Shown in pieces: positions 6,315-14,273 of a stretch of DNA of 64,000 nt. The notes under the pieces are model-generated. The model was not told the DNA's origin. It made no database searches and worked only from the letters and a program-made list of their open reading frames with translations. Origin of the DNA: CAVPGP01 sp963718065 (lineage in GTDB: Bacteria; Actinomycetota; Thermoleophilia; Gaiellales; Gaiellaceae); the NCBI GenBank assembly GCA_963718065.1, contig CAVQYE010000020.1, forward strand, positions 1 to 64,000, in the 5' to 3' direction. The position numbers were made by a program, and so were the translations under genes. Within the stretch, counting starts at the first letter, position 1; every line of letters begins with the position of its first letter.

Positions 6315-7212
6315 GCACCGTCGAAACCGATCTCGCGGGCGTCGTCGAAGACGCCGCGGCCCACCTCTACGTGTGGGCGTTGAAGGACATCCCGCAGGAC
6401 CTGCGCGACGCGCTCGCCGACGCCCGCCTCCGCGAGACCTCCGATTCCCGGCAAGCGCGTCCTCGAGACGATCCACCGCAACGTCGAACATCGCGGACTC
6501 CGAGAAGAACCTCGTCTGCCAGGACACCGGCATCGCGGTCTACACCGTGCCGGGTCGGCGAGCACTTCCCGCTCCATCCGGCGCGGATCTACGAGTCGCT
6601 GCGCGACGGCACGGCTCGCGCGACGGTCGAGCATCCGCTGCGCTCGAATGCGGTGCACACGATCACGCGCGAGAACACCGGGCCGAACATCGGCTACCGG
6701 CTGCCGATCGTGCACTGGGAGTTCATCCAGGACTGGGACGGCCTCGACGTCAAGTGCGTGCCGAAGGGCTCCGGCTCCGAGAACATGAGCTTCCTGAAGA
6801 TGTGCGTCCCGGCCGACGGGGTGAAGGGGATCAAGCAGTTCGTGCTCGAGTCGATCGTCGGCGCCGGCGGCAAGCCGTGCCCGCCCGGGATCGTCGGCGT
6901 CGGGATCGGCGGCACCGCCGACTACGCGATGTACCTCGCCAAGGAGGCGATCACGCGCCCGGTCGGCACGCGCAACGCCGACCCGCTCGTGGCGCAGCTC
7001 GAGGACGAGCTGTACGGCCTGCTGAACGAGACCGGCATCGGGCCGATGGGCCTCGGCGGCGACGTCACCGTGCTCCAGTGCCACATCGAGCACGCGGACA
7101 CGCACATGACGCTCAACCCGGTCGCGGTCAACTACCAGTGCTGGGCCGCGCGCCGCGCCTCCGTCCACGTCGCCGCGTGACGGCGACCGTCGACTACGAC
7201 CGGGAGTTCTAA
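6311..7212 (+). CDS. Class I fumarase-type hydro-lyase, alpha subunit (frameshifted)
   Basis: Two-subunit class I Fe-S hydro-lyase, N-terminal subunit (FumA-alpha/TtdA type), ~300 aa. Visible landmarks are KNLVCQDTGIAVY with a cluster cysteine, THTITREN-like NAVHTITRENTGPNIGYRLP, CVPKGSGSENMSFLKM, GGKPCPPGIVGVGIGG, and the C-terminal GGDVTVLQCHIEHADTHMTLNP. A 4Fe-4S cluster bound by three cysteines activates the substrate for reversible addition of water to fumarate or a close analogue. Breaks near 6440, 6490, 6553 and 7170 interrupt it. The frame ending at 7212 (TVDYDREF) looks like the true C-terminus. Followed three bases later by the beta subunit. Confidence 0.8.
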
Positions 7213-7215
7213 GCA

Positions 7216-7813
7216 ATGGCCAACCCACGAAGTCACGTTCCCCATCACCGACCCGCAGGAGATCCTCAAGCTCCGCGCGGGCGACGAGGTCACCGTCCAG
7301 GGCCACATCATCGGCATCCGCGACCGGACGCAGATCCGGATCTTCGACCAGGGCGTCGAGCCGCCGATGGACCTCAACGGCGCGTTCCTGCTGCACACCG
7401 CACCGGGCGTCCGCAAGATCGCGACCGTGGGCAGAGGCACGTACGAGAAGGTCTGCATCGGCACGACGACGAGCGCGCGCATGGTGCGCTTCACCGAGCC
7501 GCTCGGCACGCAGTACGGCGTCCGCGCGATCTGCGGCAAGGGCGGCTTCCCCGACGAGGCGATCGAGCCGATGCAACGGCTCGGGATGGTCTACTTCGCG
7601 ATCGTCGGCGGCGCGGCCGCGCTCGAGACGACCCAGATCGAGGAGATCGAGGAGGTCGCCTGGGAGGAGCTGATGCCCGAGTGCCTCTGGAAGTTCCGCG
7701 TCAAGGACTTCGGGCCGCTCACCGTCGGCATCGACGCGCACGGCGGCTCGCTCTACCACGACGTCCAGGAACGCGCCCAGGCCAAGCTGAAGGAGCTCTA
7801 TGCCCGTCTCTAA
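7216..7813 (+). CDS. Class I fumarase-type hydro-lyase, beta subunit (frameshifted at start)
   Basis: About 199 aa, the C-terminal subunit of the same hydro-lyase (FumA-beta/TtdB type). Shows EVTFPITDPQEILKLRAGDEV, the short hairpin VQGHIIGIRDR, GAFLLHTAPGVRK, GTTTSARM and ICGKGGFPDEA, then IVGGAAALETTQIEEIEEV, all typical of this subunit. One base is gained or lost within the first five codons (near 7228); ATG at 7216 is retained because it is spaced three bases from the alpha subunit. The end overlaps the ComA start. Together the two subunits would form a cytosolic, oxygen-sensitive fumarase or fumarase-like enzyme. Confidence 0.8.
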
Positions 7814-8603
7814 CGGCGAACCGCAGCCCAACTTCCTCGACCTCCCCCCGCGGCCCGCGAAGCCGCGCGAGACGGGCCTCACGCATGTGATGGACAAGGG
7901 GCATGAACCTGCGCGAGATCGAGGGCCTCTTCGACACCGCGCGGCGAGTTCGTCGACATCGTCAAGCTCGGCTGGGGCACCGAGCTACGTCACGCAGAAC
8001 CTCGAGAAGAAGATCGCGCTCTACCGCTCGTTCGACACGCCGGTCGTCTGCGGCGGGACGCTCTTCGAGGTGGTGTACGCGCGCGGCAAGCTCGACGCGT
8101 TCAAGGCGTGGCTCGAGCACTACCGCTTCTCGCACGTCGAGATCTCCGACGGCACGATCGACATCCCGCGCGAGCGCAAGCTCGAGCTGATCGCCGACTT
8201 CGCCCGCGACTTCACCGTCCTCTCCGAGGTCGGCTCGAAGGACTCCGAGGTCGTCTTCGCCCCGTACCAGTGGGTCGAGTGGATCAAGGAGGAGAAGGAG
8301 GCCGGCGCCTGGAAGGTGATCACCGAGGCGCGCGAGGGCGGCACCGCCGGCATCTTCCGCAAGGACGGCGAGATGCGCACCGGCCTGATCGACGAGATCG
8401 CGCACGAGATCGACTTCCACGACCTGATCTGGGAGGCGCCGACGAAGTCCTCGCAGGCGTGGTTCATCAAGCACTTCGGGCCCGAGGTCAACCTCGGCAA
8501 CATCCCGCCCGACGAGGTGATCCCGCTCGAGACGCTGCGTCTCGGCCTGCGCGGCGACACGCTGAAGGAGGTTCTGCTTGGCGGTAGCGCCACCCCTGCC
8601 TGA
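7800..8603 (+). CDS. comA: Phosphosulfolactate synthase (ComA family; frameshifted)
   Basis: About 265 aa TIM-barrel enzyme that adds sulfite to phosphoenolpyruvate, giving (R)-2-phospho-3-sulfolactate, the entry step to coenzyme M and sulfolactate. Signatures: THVMDKG, then NLREIEGLFDTA, VDIVKLGWGT, YVTQNLEKKIALYR, PVVCGGTLFE, FSHVEISDGTIDIP, VLSEVGSKDSE, ITEAREGGTAGIF and LIWEAPTKSSQAWFI. Three clustered extra bases (near 7893, 7952 and 7985) disrupt residues ~32-65. It sits between fumarase beta and APS reductase with overlapping ends, so it is made together with the enzyme that supplies its sulfite. No ComB or ComC homologue is in the window. Confidence 0.88.
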   Translation: MPVSNGEPQPNFLDLPPRPAKPRETGLTHVMDKGHEPARDRGPLRHRAASSSTSSSSAGAPSYVTQNLEKKIALYRSFDTPVVCGGTLFEVVYARGKLDAFKAWLEHYRFSHVEISDGTIDIPRERKLELIADFARDFTVLSEVGSKDSEVVFAPYQWVEWIKEEKEAGAWKVITEAREGGTAGIFRKDGEMRTGLIDEIAHEIDFHDLIWEAPTKSSQAWFIKHFGPEVNLGNIPPDEVIPLETLRLGLRGDTLKEVLLGGSATPA

Positions 8604-9287
8604 GCTGGACTTCGAGTCGATGCCCGCGGAGGACCTGCTCCGGTGGGCGTACGAGCAGTTCGGCGACCGCATGTGCCTCACGTGCTCCTGGCAGCGCCAG
8701 AGCTCGGCGCTCGTGCACATGGTCAGCGAGCTCGGCCTCGAGGTGCCCGTCGTCGAGCTCGACACGCAGCTGCTTCTTCAGGGAGACCTACGAGACGCGG
8801 GACAAGCTCGTCGAGCAATACGGCCTGAAGCTCGTCACGCCCGAAGTGATCTCGGTCGCGCGGCAGGCGATCGAGCACGGGCCGAATCTCTGGGAGACGA
8901 ACCCGGACCAGTGCTGCCACATCCGCAAGGTCGAGCCGCTCGAGGCGGTGCTGAAGCGGCTACGACGCCTGGATCACCGGCATCCGCCGCGAGCAGAGCC
9001 CGACGCGCGCAGGCGCGCAAAAGGTCGAGTGGAGCGAGCGCTACGGCGTCTGGAAGATCCAGCCGCTCGTCGACTGGGACTCGAAGCGTGTGCAGGCGTA
9101 CATCACTGTCAACGAGATCCCGTACAACCCGCTCCACGACGCCGGCTACCCGTCGATCGGCTGCATCCCGTGCACGCGCCCGGTCCGCGAGGGCGAGGAT
9201 GAGCGCGCCGGACGCTGGGCCGGCAGCGACAAGCTCGAGTGCGGCATCCACGGCAACACGGTCCTGATCAAGGAGAGCAATGACTGA
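8578..9287 (+). CDS. cysH: Assimilatory APS reductase, 4Fe-4S type (frameshifted)
   Basis: About 236 aa. Reduces adenylylsulfate to sulfite and AMP using thioredoxin. Substrate-binding PAPS-reductase fold: LTCSWQRQSSALVHM in place of the SGGKDS loop, then RETYETRDKLVEQYG. The double cysteine in DQCCHIRKVEPL and the pair in SIGCIPCTRPV are the CC...CxxC ligands of the 4Fe-4S cluster that marks APS-specific reductases, and ECGIHG carries the C-terminal catalytic cysteine. Breaks near 8778 and 8960. TTG start overlapping the ComA end; the ATG of cysC lies inside its end. Product sulfite is the ComA co-substrate. No sulfite reductase gene is in the window. Confidence 0.88.
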
Positions 9288-9819
9288 GCGCGGACCGGGA
9301 ATCGTCCTCTGGTTCACCGGCCTTTCGGGCGCCGGCAAGTCGACGATCGCCGAGATCGTCGGCGCCGAGCTGGAGCGCAACGGGCACGCGGTCGAGTACC
9401 TCGACGGCGACGTCGTTCGGACGCACCTCTCGAAGGGGCTCGGCTTCTCGCGGGAGGATCGCGACACGAACATCGAGCGCATCGGCTGGGTCGCCTCGCG
9501 GCTCGCCCGGCACGGCGCGACGGTGCTCGTTTCTGCGATCTCGCCCTACGCAGAAACGCGTGCCCGTGCGCGCGCCCTGGTCGAGGAGTTCGCGCCCTTC
9601 GTCGAGATCCACGTGGCGACCTCGGTGGACGAGTGCGCTCGCCGCGACGTCAAGGGCCTCTACGAGAAGGCGTTCAGCGGCGAGCTGAAGGAGTTCACCG
9701 GTGTCTCCGATCCGTACGAAGAGCCGGAGTCGCCCGAGCTCCGCGTCGAGACCGAGGGCCGATCGCCCGAGGAGTGCGCGCGCGAGGTCGTCGCGCACCT
9801 GTCGGAGGTCCCGGCGTGA
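9280..9819 (+). CDS. cysC: Adenylylsulfate (APS) kinase
   Basis: 179 aa, intact, normal length. Phosphorylates APS to PAPS with ATP. The Walker A loop GLSGAGKS is at residues ~14-21, followed by the APS-binding region VEYLDGDVVRTHLSKGLGFSR and DTNIERIGWVASRLARHG. A late lid region GLYEKAFSGELKEFTGVSDPYE is typical of CysC. Overlaps cysH upstream and cysD downstream by a few bases, so all are coupled. Because the neighbouring reductase is of the APS type, PAPS made here probably serves sulfotransferases or storage rather than reduction. Confidence 0.95.
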   Translation: MTERGPGIVLWFTGLSGAGKSTIAEIVGAELERNGHAVEYLDGDVVRTHLSKGLGFSREDRDTNIERIGWVASRLARHGATVLVSAISPYAETRARARALVEEFAPFVEIHVATSVDECARRDVKGLYEKAFSGELKEFTGVSDPYEEPESPELRVETEGRSPEECAREVVAHLSEVPA

Positions 9820-10736
9820 GCGCGCCGACGCTGCCCGTGACGCTCTCGCACCTCGACGAGCTCGAGGCGGAGGCGATCCACATCATGCGCGAGGTCGCCG
9901 CGGAGCGGGAGCGCCCGGTGCTGCTCTTCTCGGGCGGCAAGGACTCGATCGTGATGCTGCGCCTCGCCGAGAAGGCTTTCCGGCCGGGCAAGTTCCCGTT
10001 CCCGGTCATGCACGTCGACACGGGGCACAACTTCCCCGAGGTGATCGAGTACCGCGACCGCCGCGTGGCCGAGCTGGGCGAGCGGCTCGTCGTCGCGAGC
10101 GTCCAGGAGTCGATCGACAAGGGCCGCGTGGTCGAGGAGACGGGGCCGCGCGCGTCGCGGAACCAGTTGCAGACGACGACGCTGCTCGACGCGATCACGG
10201 AGCACGGCTTCGACGCGGCGATGGGCGGCGCGCGTCGCGACGAGGAGCGGGCGCGCGCGAAGGAGCGCATCTTCTCGTTCCGCGACGACTTCGGGCAGTG
10301 GAATCCGCGCGCGCAGCGTCCCGAGCTCTGGAACCTCTACAACGCACGGATCCGGAAAGGCGAGCAGATCCGCGTCTTCCCGATCTCGAACTGGACGGAG
10401 CTCGACGTCTGGCAGTACATCGCGCGCGAGAATCTCGAGCTGCCGCTCATCTACTTCGCCCACCGCCGCCAGGTCTTCCGGCGCGACGGGATGCTCTATT
10501 CGGCGAGCGAGTTCATCGAGCGCTATCCCGACGAGGAGCCGTTCGAGGCGACGGTCCGCTTCCGCACCGTCGGCGACATGACATGCACCGGCGGCGTGAT
10601 CTCGGATGCCGCGACCCTCGAGGAGGTCGTGACGGAGATCGCCGCGACCAACGTCACCGAGCGCGGCGAGACGCGCGCCGACGACCGCGTCAGCGAAGCA
10701 GCGATGGAGGACAGGAAACGCGTTGGCTATTTCTAG
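9816..10736 (+). CDS. cysD: Sulfate adenylyltransferase subunit 2
   Basis: 306 aa, intact. With CysN it forms ATP sulfurylase, making APS from sulfate and ATP driven by GTP hydrolysis. The PP-loop LLFSGGKDSIVMLRLAEKAF lies near residue 38, followed by HVDTGHNFPEVIEYRD and the conserved GGARRDEERARAKERIFSFRD, then PISNWTELDVWQYI. GTG at 9816 overlaps the cysC stop; longer upstream readings run through cysC in another frame and are not real. Overlaps cysN by 14 nt. Confidence 0.95.
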   Translation: MSAPTLPVTLSHLDELEAEAIHIMREVAAERERPVLLFSGGKDSIVMLRLAEKAFRPGKFPFPVMHVDTGHNFPEVIEYRDRRVAELGERLVVASVQESIDKGRVVEETGPRASRNQLQTTTLLDAITEHGFDAAMGGARRDEERARAKERIFSFRDDFGQWNPRAQRPELWNLYNARIRKGEQIRVFPISNWTELDVWQYIARENLELPLIYFAHRRQVFRRDGMLYSASEFIERYPDEEPFEATVRFRTVGDMTCTGGVISDAATLEEVVTEIAATNVTERGETRADDRVSEAAMEDRKRVGYF

Positions 10737-11988
10737 GGAACTGCTCGACACCGAGCTGCTGCGCCTCGTCACGGCAGGCTCCGTCGACGACGGCAAGTCG
10801 ACGCTGATCGGCCGGCTGCTCTACGACACGAAGCAGATCCTCTCCGACCAGCTCGAGCAGATCGAGGATGCGAGCCGGCGCCGCGGGCACGACTACGTCG
10901 ACCTGGCGCTGCTCACCGACGGGCTCCGTGCCGAGCGCGAGCAGGGGATCACGATCGATGTCGCATACCGCTCGTTCATCACGCCGAAGCGGCGCTTCCA
11001 ACTCGCCGATGCGCCCGGTCACGTGCAGTACACGCGCAACATGGTCACCGGTGCATCGACCGCCGATCTGGCGGTGATCCTCGTCGACGCGCGCAAGGGC
11101 GTCGTCGAGCAGACCCGGCGCCACTCCTACATCACGTCGATCCTCGAGACGCCGCATGTCGTCTTCGCCGTCAACAAGATGGACCTCGTCGACTTCGCGG
11201 AGGAGACGTTCCGCTCGATCGAAGCGGACCTGCACGAGCTCGGCGCGACGCTCGGCCTGCACGATCCGACGGCGATCCCGATCTCGGCGCTCCGAGGCGA
11301 CAACGTCGTCGACGCGACCGACTCGATGCCGTGGTACGAAGGCCCGACGCTGCTCGAGCACTTCGAGTCCGTTCCGCACGCGGAGGACCGCAACCTCCAC
11401 GACCGGCGCTTCCCCGTCCAGTGGGTGATCCGTCCGGGCCACGACTACCGCGGCTATGCAGGGCAGGTCGCGGGCGGCGTGTGGCGCGCGGGCGACGAGG
11501 TCGTCGTGCTTCCGTCCGGGCTGCGCTCGCGCGTCGCGGCGGTCGACACCTCCGACGGGCCGATCGACTCCGCCGTCTCGCCGATGTCGGTGACGATTCG
11601 GCTGGAGGACGACGTCGACGTCTCGCGCGGCGACATCCTCGCCGACCCCGAGCGGCCGCCGGTCGTCGCCCGTGAGCTTCGCGCGCGCGTCTGCTGGATG
11701 AGCGAGAAGCCACTCGAGCCGCGCGCGAAGCTGCTTGTCAAGCAGACGACGCGACACGTGCGCGCGATCGCGGACGAGCTTGTCTCGAAGGTGGACATCG
11801 GCACGCTCGAGGACATCGCCTCGCCCGAGCGGCTGGAGCTGAACGACCTGGCCATCGTCTCGTTCCGGCTCGCCGAGCCGCTCCCCGTCGACCCCTACGC
11901 GGTGAACCGGGGCACGGGTGCGTTCATCCTCGTCGACGAGGCAACGAACGACACGGTCGGTGCGGGGATGGTGCTCGAGGCCTCGTGA
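10723..11988 (+). CDS. cysN: Sulfate adenylyltransferase subunit 1 (GTPase)
   Basis: 421 aa, intact. Translation-factor-like GTPase partner of CysD. G1 motif GSVDDGKSTLIGRL at ~19-32, switch region EREQGITIDVAYR, G3 DAPGHVQY, G4 NKMD, followed by two beta-barrel domains. No APS-kinase domain is fused at the C-terminus, consistent with the separate cysC. TTG start within the cysD end; the next gene starts at its stop codon. Confidence 0.95.
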   Translation: MAISRELLDTELLRLVTAGSVDDGKSTLIGRLLYDTKQILSDQLEQIEDASRRRGHDYVDLALLTDGLRAEREQGITIDVAYRSFITPKRRFQLADAPGHVQYTRNMVTGASTADLAVILVDARKGVVEQTRRHSYITSILETPHVVFAVNKMDLVDFAEETFRSIEADLHELGATLGLHDPTAIPISALRGDNVVDATDSMPWYEGPTLLEHFESVPHAEDRNLHDRRFPVQWVIRPGHDYRGYAGQVAGGVWRAGDEVVVLPSGLRSRVAAVDTSDGPIDSAVSPMSVTIRLEDDVDVSRGDILADPERPPVVARELRARVCWMSEKPLEPRAKLLVKQTTRHVRAIADELVSKVDIGTLEDIASPERLELNDLAIVSFRLAEPLPVDPYAVNRGTGAFILVDEATNDTVGAGMVLEAS

Positions 11989-12463
11989 GCGCGGTCGCGC
12001 ATCCGTACCGCGACACCGACGTGATCGACTCCCGCGCGCCGCGGTTCAACCAGGCCGTGATCGGCGTCCTCTCGCTCGTCGCAGTGCTCACCGGCTGGTG
12101 GTGGCTGCTCGCGCTGCTCGCGTTGCAGCTCCTGCTCGGCCTGACGCTCGGCCGCCGCTGGTGCCTGCCCTGCGTCTTCTACTTCGAGGTCGTCCAGCCG
12201 CGGACGGACGAAGGCCCGCTCGAGGACTCGCGCCCGCCGCGCGTCGCCAATCTCGTGGGCCTGACGGTGCTCGGCCTCGCCTCGGTCGCATACGCGGCAG
12301 GGTGGGGGACCGCCGGCGCCGCGCTCGGTCTGCTGGTCGTCGCACTTGCGCTGCTCGCGGCGGTGACGGGCTTCTGCACCGGCTGCGAGGCGTACAAGCT
12401 CGTCTGCCGGCTCACCGGTCGCCCGTTCGTCTCCTGTCCCATTCCGGGCCAGAGCGTGCGTGA
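11985..12463 (+). CDS. DUF4395 membrane protein (frameshift near end)
   Basis: About 159 aa. Four hydrophobic segments (VIGVLSLVAVLTGWWWLLAL, LALQLLLGLTLG, ANLVGLTVLGLASVAYAAGW, LGLLVVALALLAAVTGF) and two paired-cysteine motifs, RRWCLPCVFYFE and CTGCEAYK, identify DUF4395. The family is often found with rhodanese and other sulfur-transfer genes; function unproven. The frame runs on past the expected end. A break near 12445 would bring it to the TGA at 12461-12463, which overlaps the tauE GTG exactly as the other operon genes overlap, so I place the end there. Confidence 0.65.
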
Positions 12464-13341
12464 CCTGGGAGTTCTCGATCGCGGGGTTCCTCGTCGGGAT
12501 CCTCGTCGGCATGACCGGCATGGGCGGCGGCTCGCTGATGACGCCGATCCTGATCCTGCTCTTCGGGTTCGACGCGAGGGCGGCCGTCGGCACCGACATC
12601 CTGCACGGGGCCATCTTCAAGTCGTTCGGTGCCGCGCGGCACCGGATGCTCGGCACCGTGCACGCGCGGCTCGCGCTCTGGATGCTGGCCGGCTCAGCGC
12701 CGCTGTCGCTCGTCGGCGTCGAGCTGACGACGCGGATCGGGAACGGAGCGACCGACGTGATGGCCCGCCTCGTCGGCGCGGCGCTCATCGTCGGCGGGCT
12801 CGGGTACTTCGTGAAGACATTCGTCCACGGGCGCGGTTACGACGACTCGCCCTTCGTGCTCGAGCGCCGCGACAAGATCGTCGCAGTCGTGATCGGCGCG
12901 AGCTGCGGCTTCGTCGTTGGCCTCACCTCGGTCGGGTCAGGCACGTTCTTCGGCCTGATGATGCTCTACCTCTATCCGCTGACGGCGCAGAAGATCGTCG
13001 GCACCGACGTCTTTCATGCAGCCGCGCTCCTCTGGGTCGCCGGCGCCAGCCATCTCGTGCACGGGAACGTCAACCTCCACGCGATGGCGTGGCTGCTCGT
13101 CGGCTCGATCCCGGGCGTCCTGCTCGGCTCGAACCTCTCGATCAAGGTGCCCGACCGCGAGCTGCGGGTCGCGTTCGCCGTCGTGCTGGTGCTCAGCGGG
13201 ATCAAGATCGTCGAAGTCCCTCACGCCTCGGCGATCGTCCTGGGCGGGGTCATCGTGGCGGCGATCGGCTTCCTCGTCTGGTCGTTCCGCGTGCTGGCCG
13301 CGCGCAGGCCGGCGCCTGCCGATCGAGTAGCTGCCCCGTAG
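12460..13341 (+). CDS. TauE/SafE-family sulfite/sulfonate exporter
   Basis: 293 aa, intact, about eight membrane segments in two homologous halves. The first half begins with AGFLVGILVGMTGMGGGSLMTP, the second with VIGASCGFVVGLTSVGSGTFFG; these G-rich repeats are the TauE/SafE hallmark. Members export sulfite, sulfoacetate or other organosulfonates, or act in sulfonate metabolism. As the last gene of an operon that makes sulfite and probably sulfolactate, it is the likely relief valve or product exporter. Start GTG at 12460 overlaps DUF4395. Confidence 0.88.
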   Translation: MTWEFSIAGFLVGILVGMTGMGGGSLMTPILILLFGFDARAAVGTDILHGAIFKSFGAARHRMLGTVHARLALWMLAGSAPLSLVGVELTTRIGNGATDVMARLVGAALIVGGLGYFVKTFVHGRGYDDSPFVLERRDKIVAVVIGASCGFVVGLTSVGSGTFFGLMMLYLYPLTAQKIVGTDVFHAAALLWVAGASHLVHGNVNLHAMAWLLVGSIPGVLLGSNLSIKVPDRELRVAFAVVLVLSGIKIVEVPHASAIVLGGVIVAAIGFLVWSFRVLAARRPAPADRVAAP

Positions 13342-13354
13342 AATCTCGCGGGCC

Positions 13355-14273
13355 GTGGCCCGCCTCCTCTCGACTGCGCTCCTGCTCGCGCTCCTCATCG
13401 GCAGCGCGTCGGCGTTCGCCCTCACGGAAGGGCTGAAGCTCGAGAAGACGCCGGTCTTCGGCACATCCGTCGACAAGGTGTTCTCGCCGCAGGGTCGCGA
13501 TCGCGACAAGCAGGAGGCAAAGATCGCGTTCAAGCTCCGCAAGCCCGAGAACCTGACCGTCTGGATCGAGCGCGACGGCAAGCGCGTGCGGACGATCGTC
13601 ACCGGCAAGCGCTACCCGAAAGGGCCTGTGAAGCTCGCCTGGGACGGCTTCTCAGAGTCAGGGCGTCTGCTCGGCGACGGCGACTACCAGCCGGTCGTGA
13701 AGCTCTCGCACCAGACGATCCGGCTGCCGAACGAGATCCATCTCGACCTGCGCGCGCCCGTCGATCCAGGTCAAGCATCCGCAGCACGGCGTCATCTCGC
13801 CCGACGGCGACGGGCGCAAGGACGTCTTCCGCACGCCGTACAAGCTGACCGAGCCGGCGCACGCGATCCTGCTCGTGAACGGCAAGCAGGTCATCTTCAA
13901 GCTCTCGCAGCAGCAGGAGGGCGAGCTCTCCTGGAACGGCCGGCTCAACGGCAGTCCCGCGCGGCCCGGCAACTACCTCCTCAGTGCCCAGGCAGAGGAC
14001 CGGGCCGGCAACGCGTCGAAGCCGCTCCCGTTCGCCGTCGTCCAGGTGCGGTACATCGCGCTCGGCCGCGATCAGGTGATCGCCAAGCCCGGCACGCGGT
14101 TCGCGATTCGCGTCTCGACGGATGCGCCGACGGTGCGCTGGGTGCTCGGCGGGCGGACCGGTACGGCGCCGCGCGGCACCTTGCGGCTGACCGCGCCGAA
14201 GCAGCCGGGTGCGTACACGCTCTACGTCAGCGCCAACGGGCACGCGGCGAAGGCGGCGGTGGTCGTGGCGTGA
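13355..14273 (+). CDS. Secreted FlgD-Ig-like domain protein (frameshifted)
   Basis: About 305 aa. A signal peptide (residues 1-22, LLSTALLLALLIGSASAFA) is followed by two beta-rich modules of the FlgD-Ig type: LTVWIERDGKRVRTI with LAWDGFSESGRLLGDGDY, and, after a break near 13770, VISPDGDGRKDVFRTPYKL with LSWNGRLNGSPARPGNYLL and DRAGN. A third Ig-like module ends the protein. No flagellar genes are nearby, so it is probably a cell-surface or extracellular adaptor or carbohydrate-associated protein. It overlaps the O-antigen-ligase-like gene by GTGA, implying a joint role at the envelope. Confidence 0.7.

Noticed and set aside
5081..7180. Single protein spanning the flavoprotein and fumarase alpha
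   Set aside because: The middle section is off-frame sequence created by the break near 5555; family motifs for the two enzymes lie in separate genes with an ATGA junction.
11985..13436. DUF4395 protein with a long C-terminal extension
   Set aside because: The extension is an off-frame reading of tauE; a break near 12445 gives a natural end at 12463.
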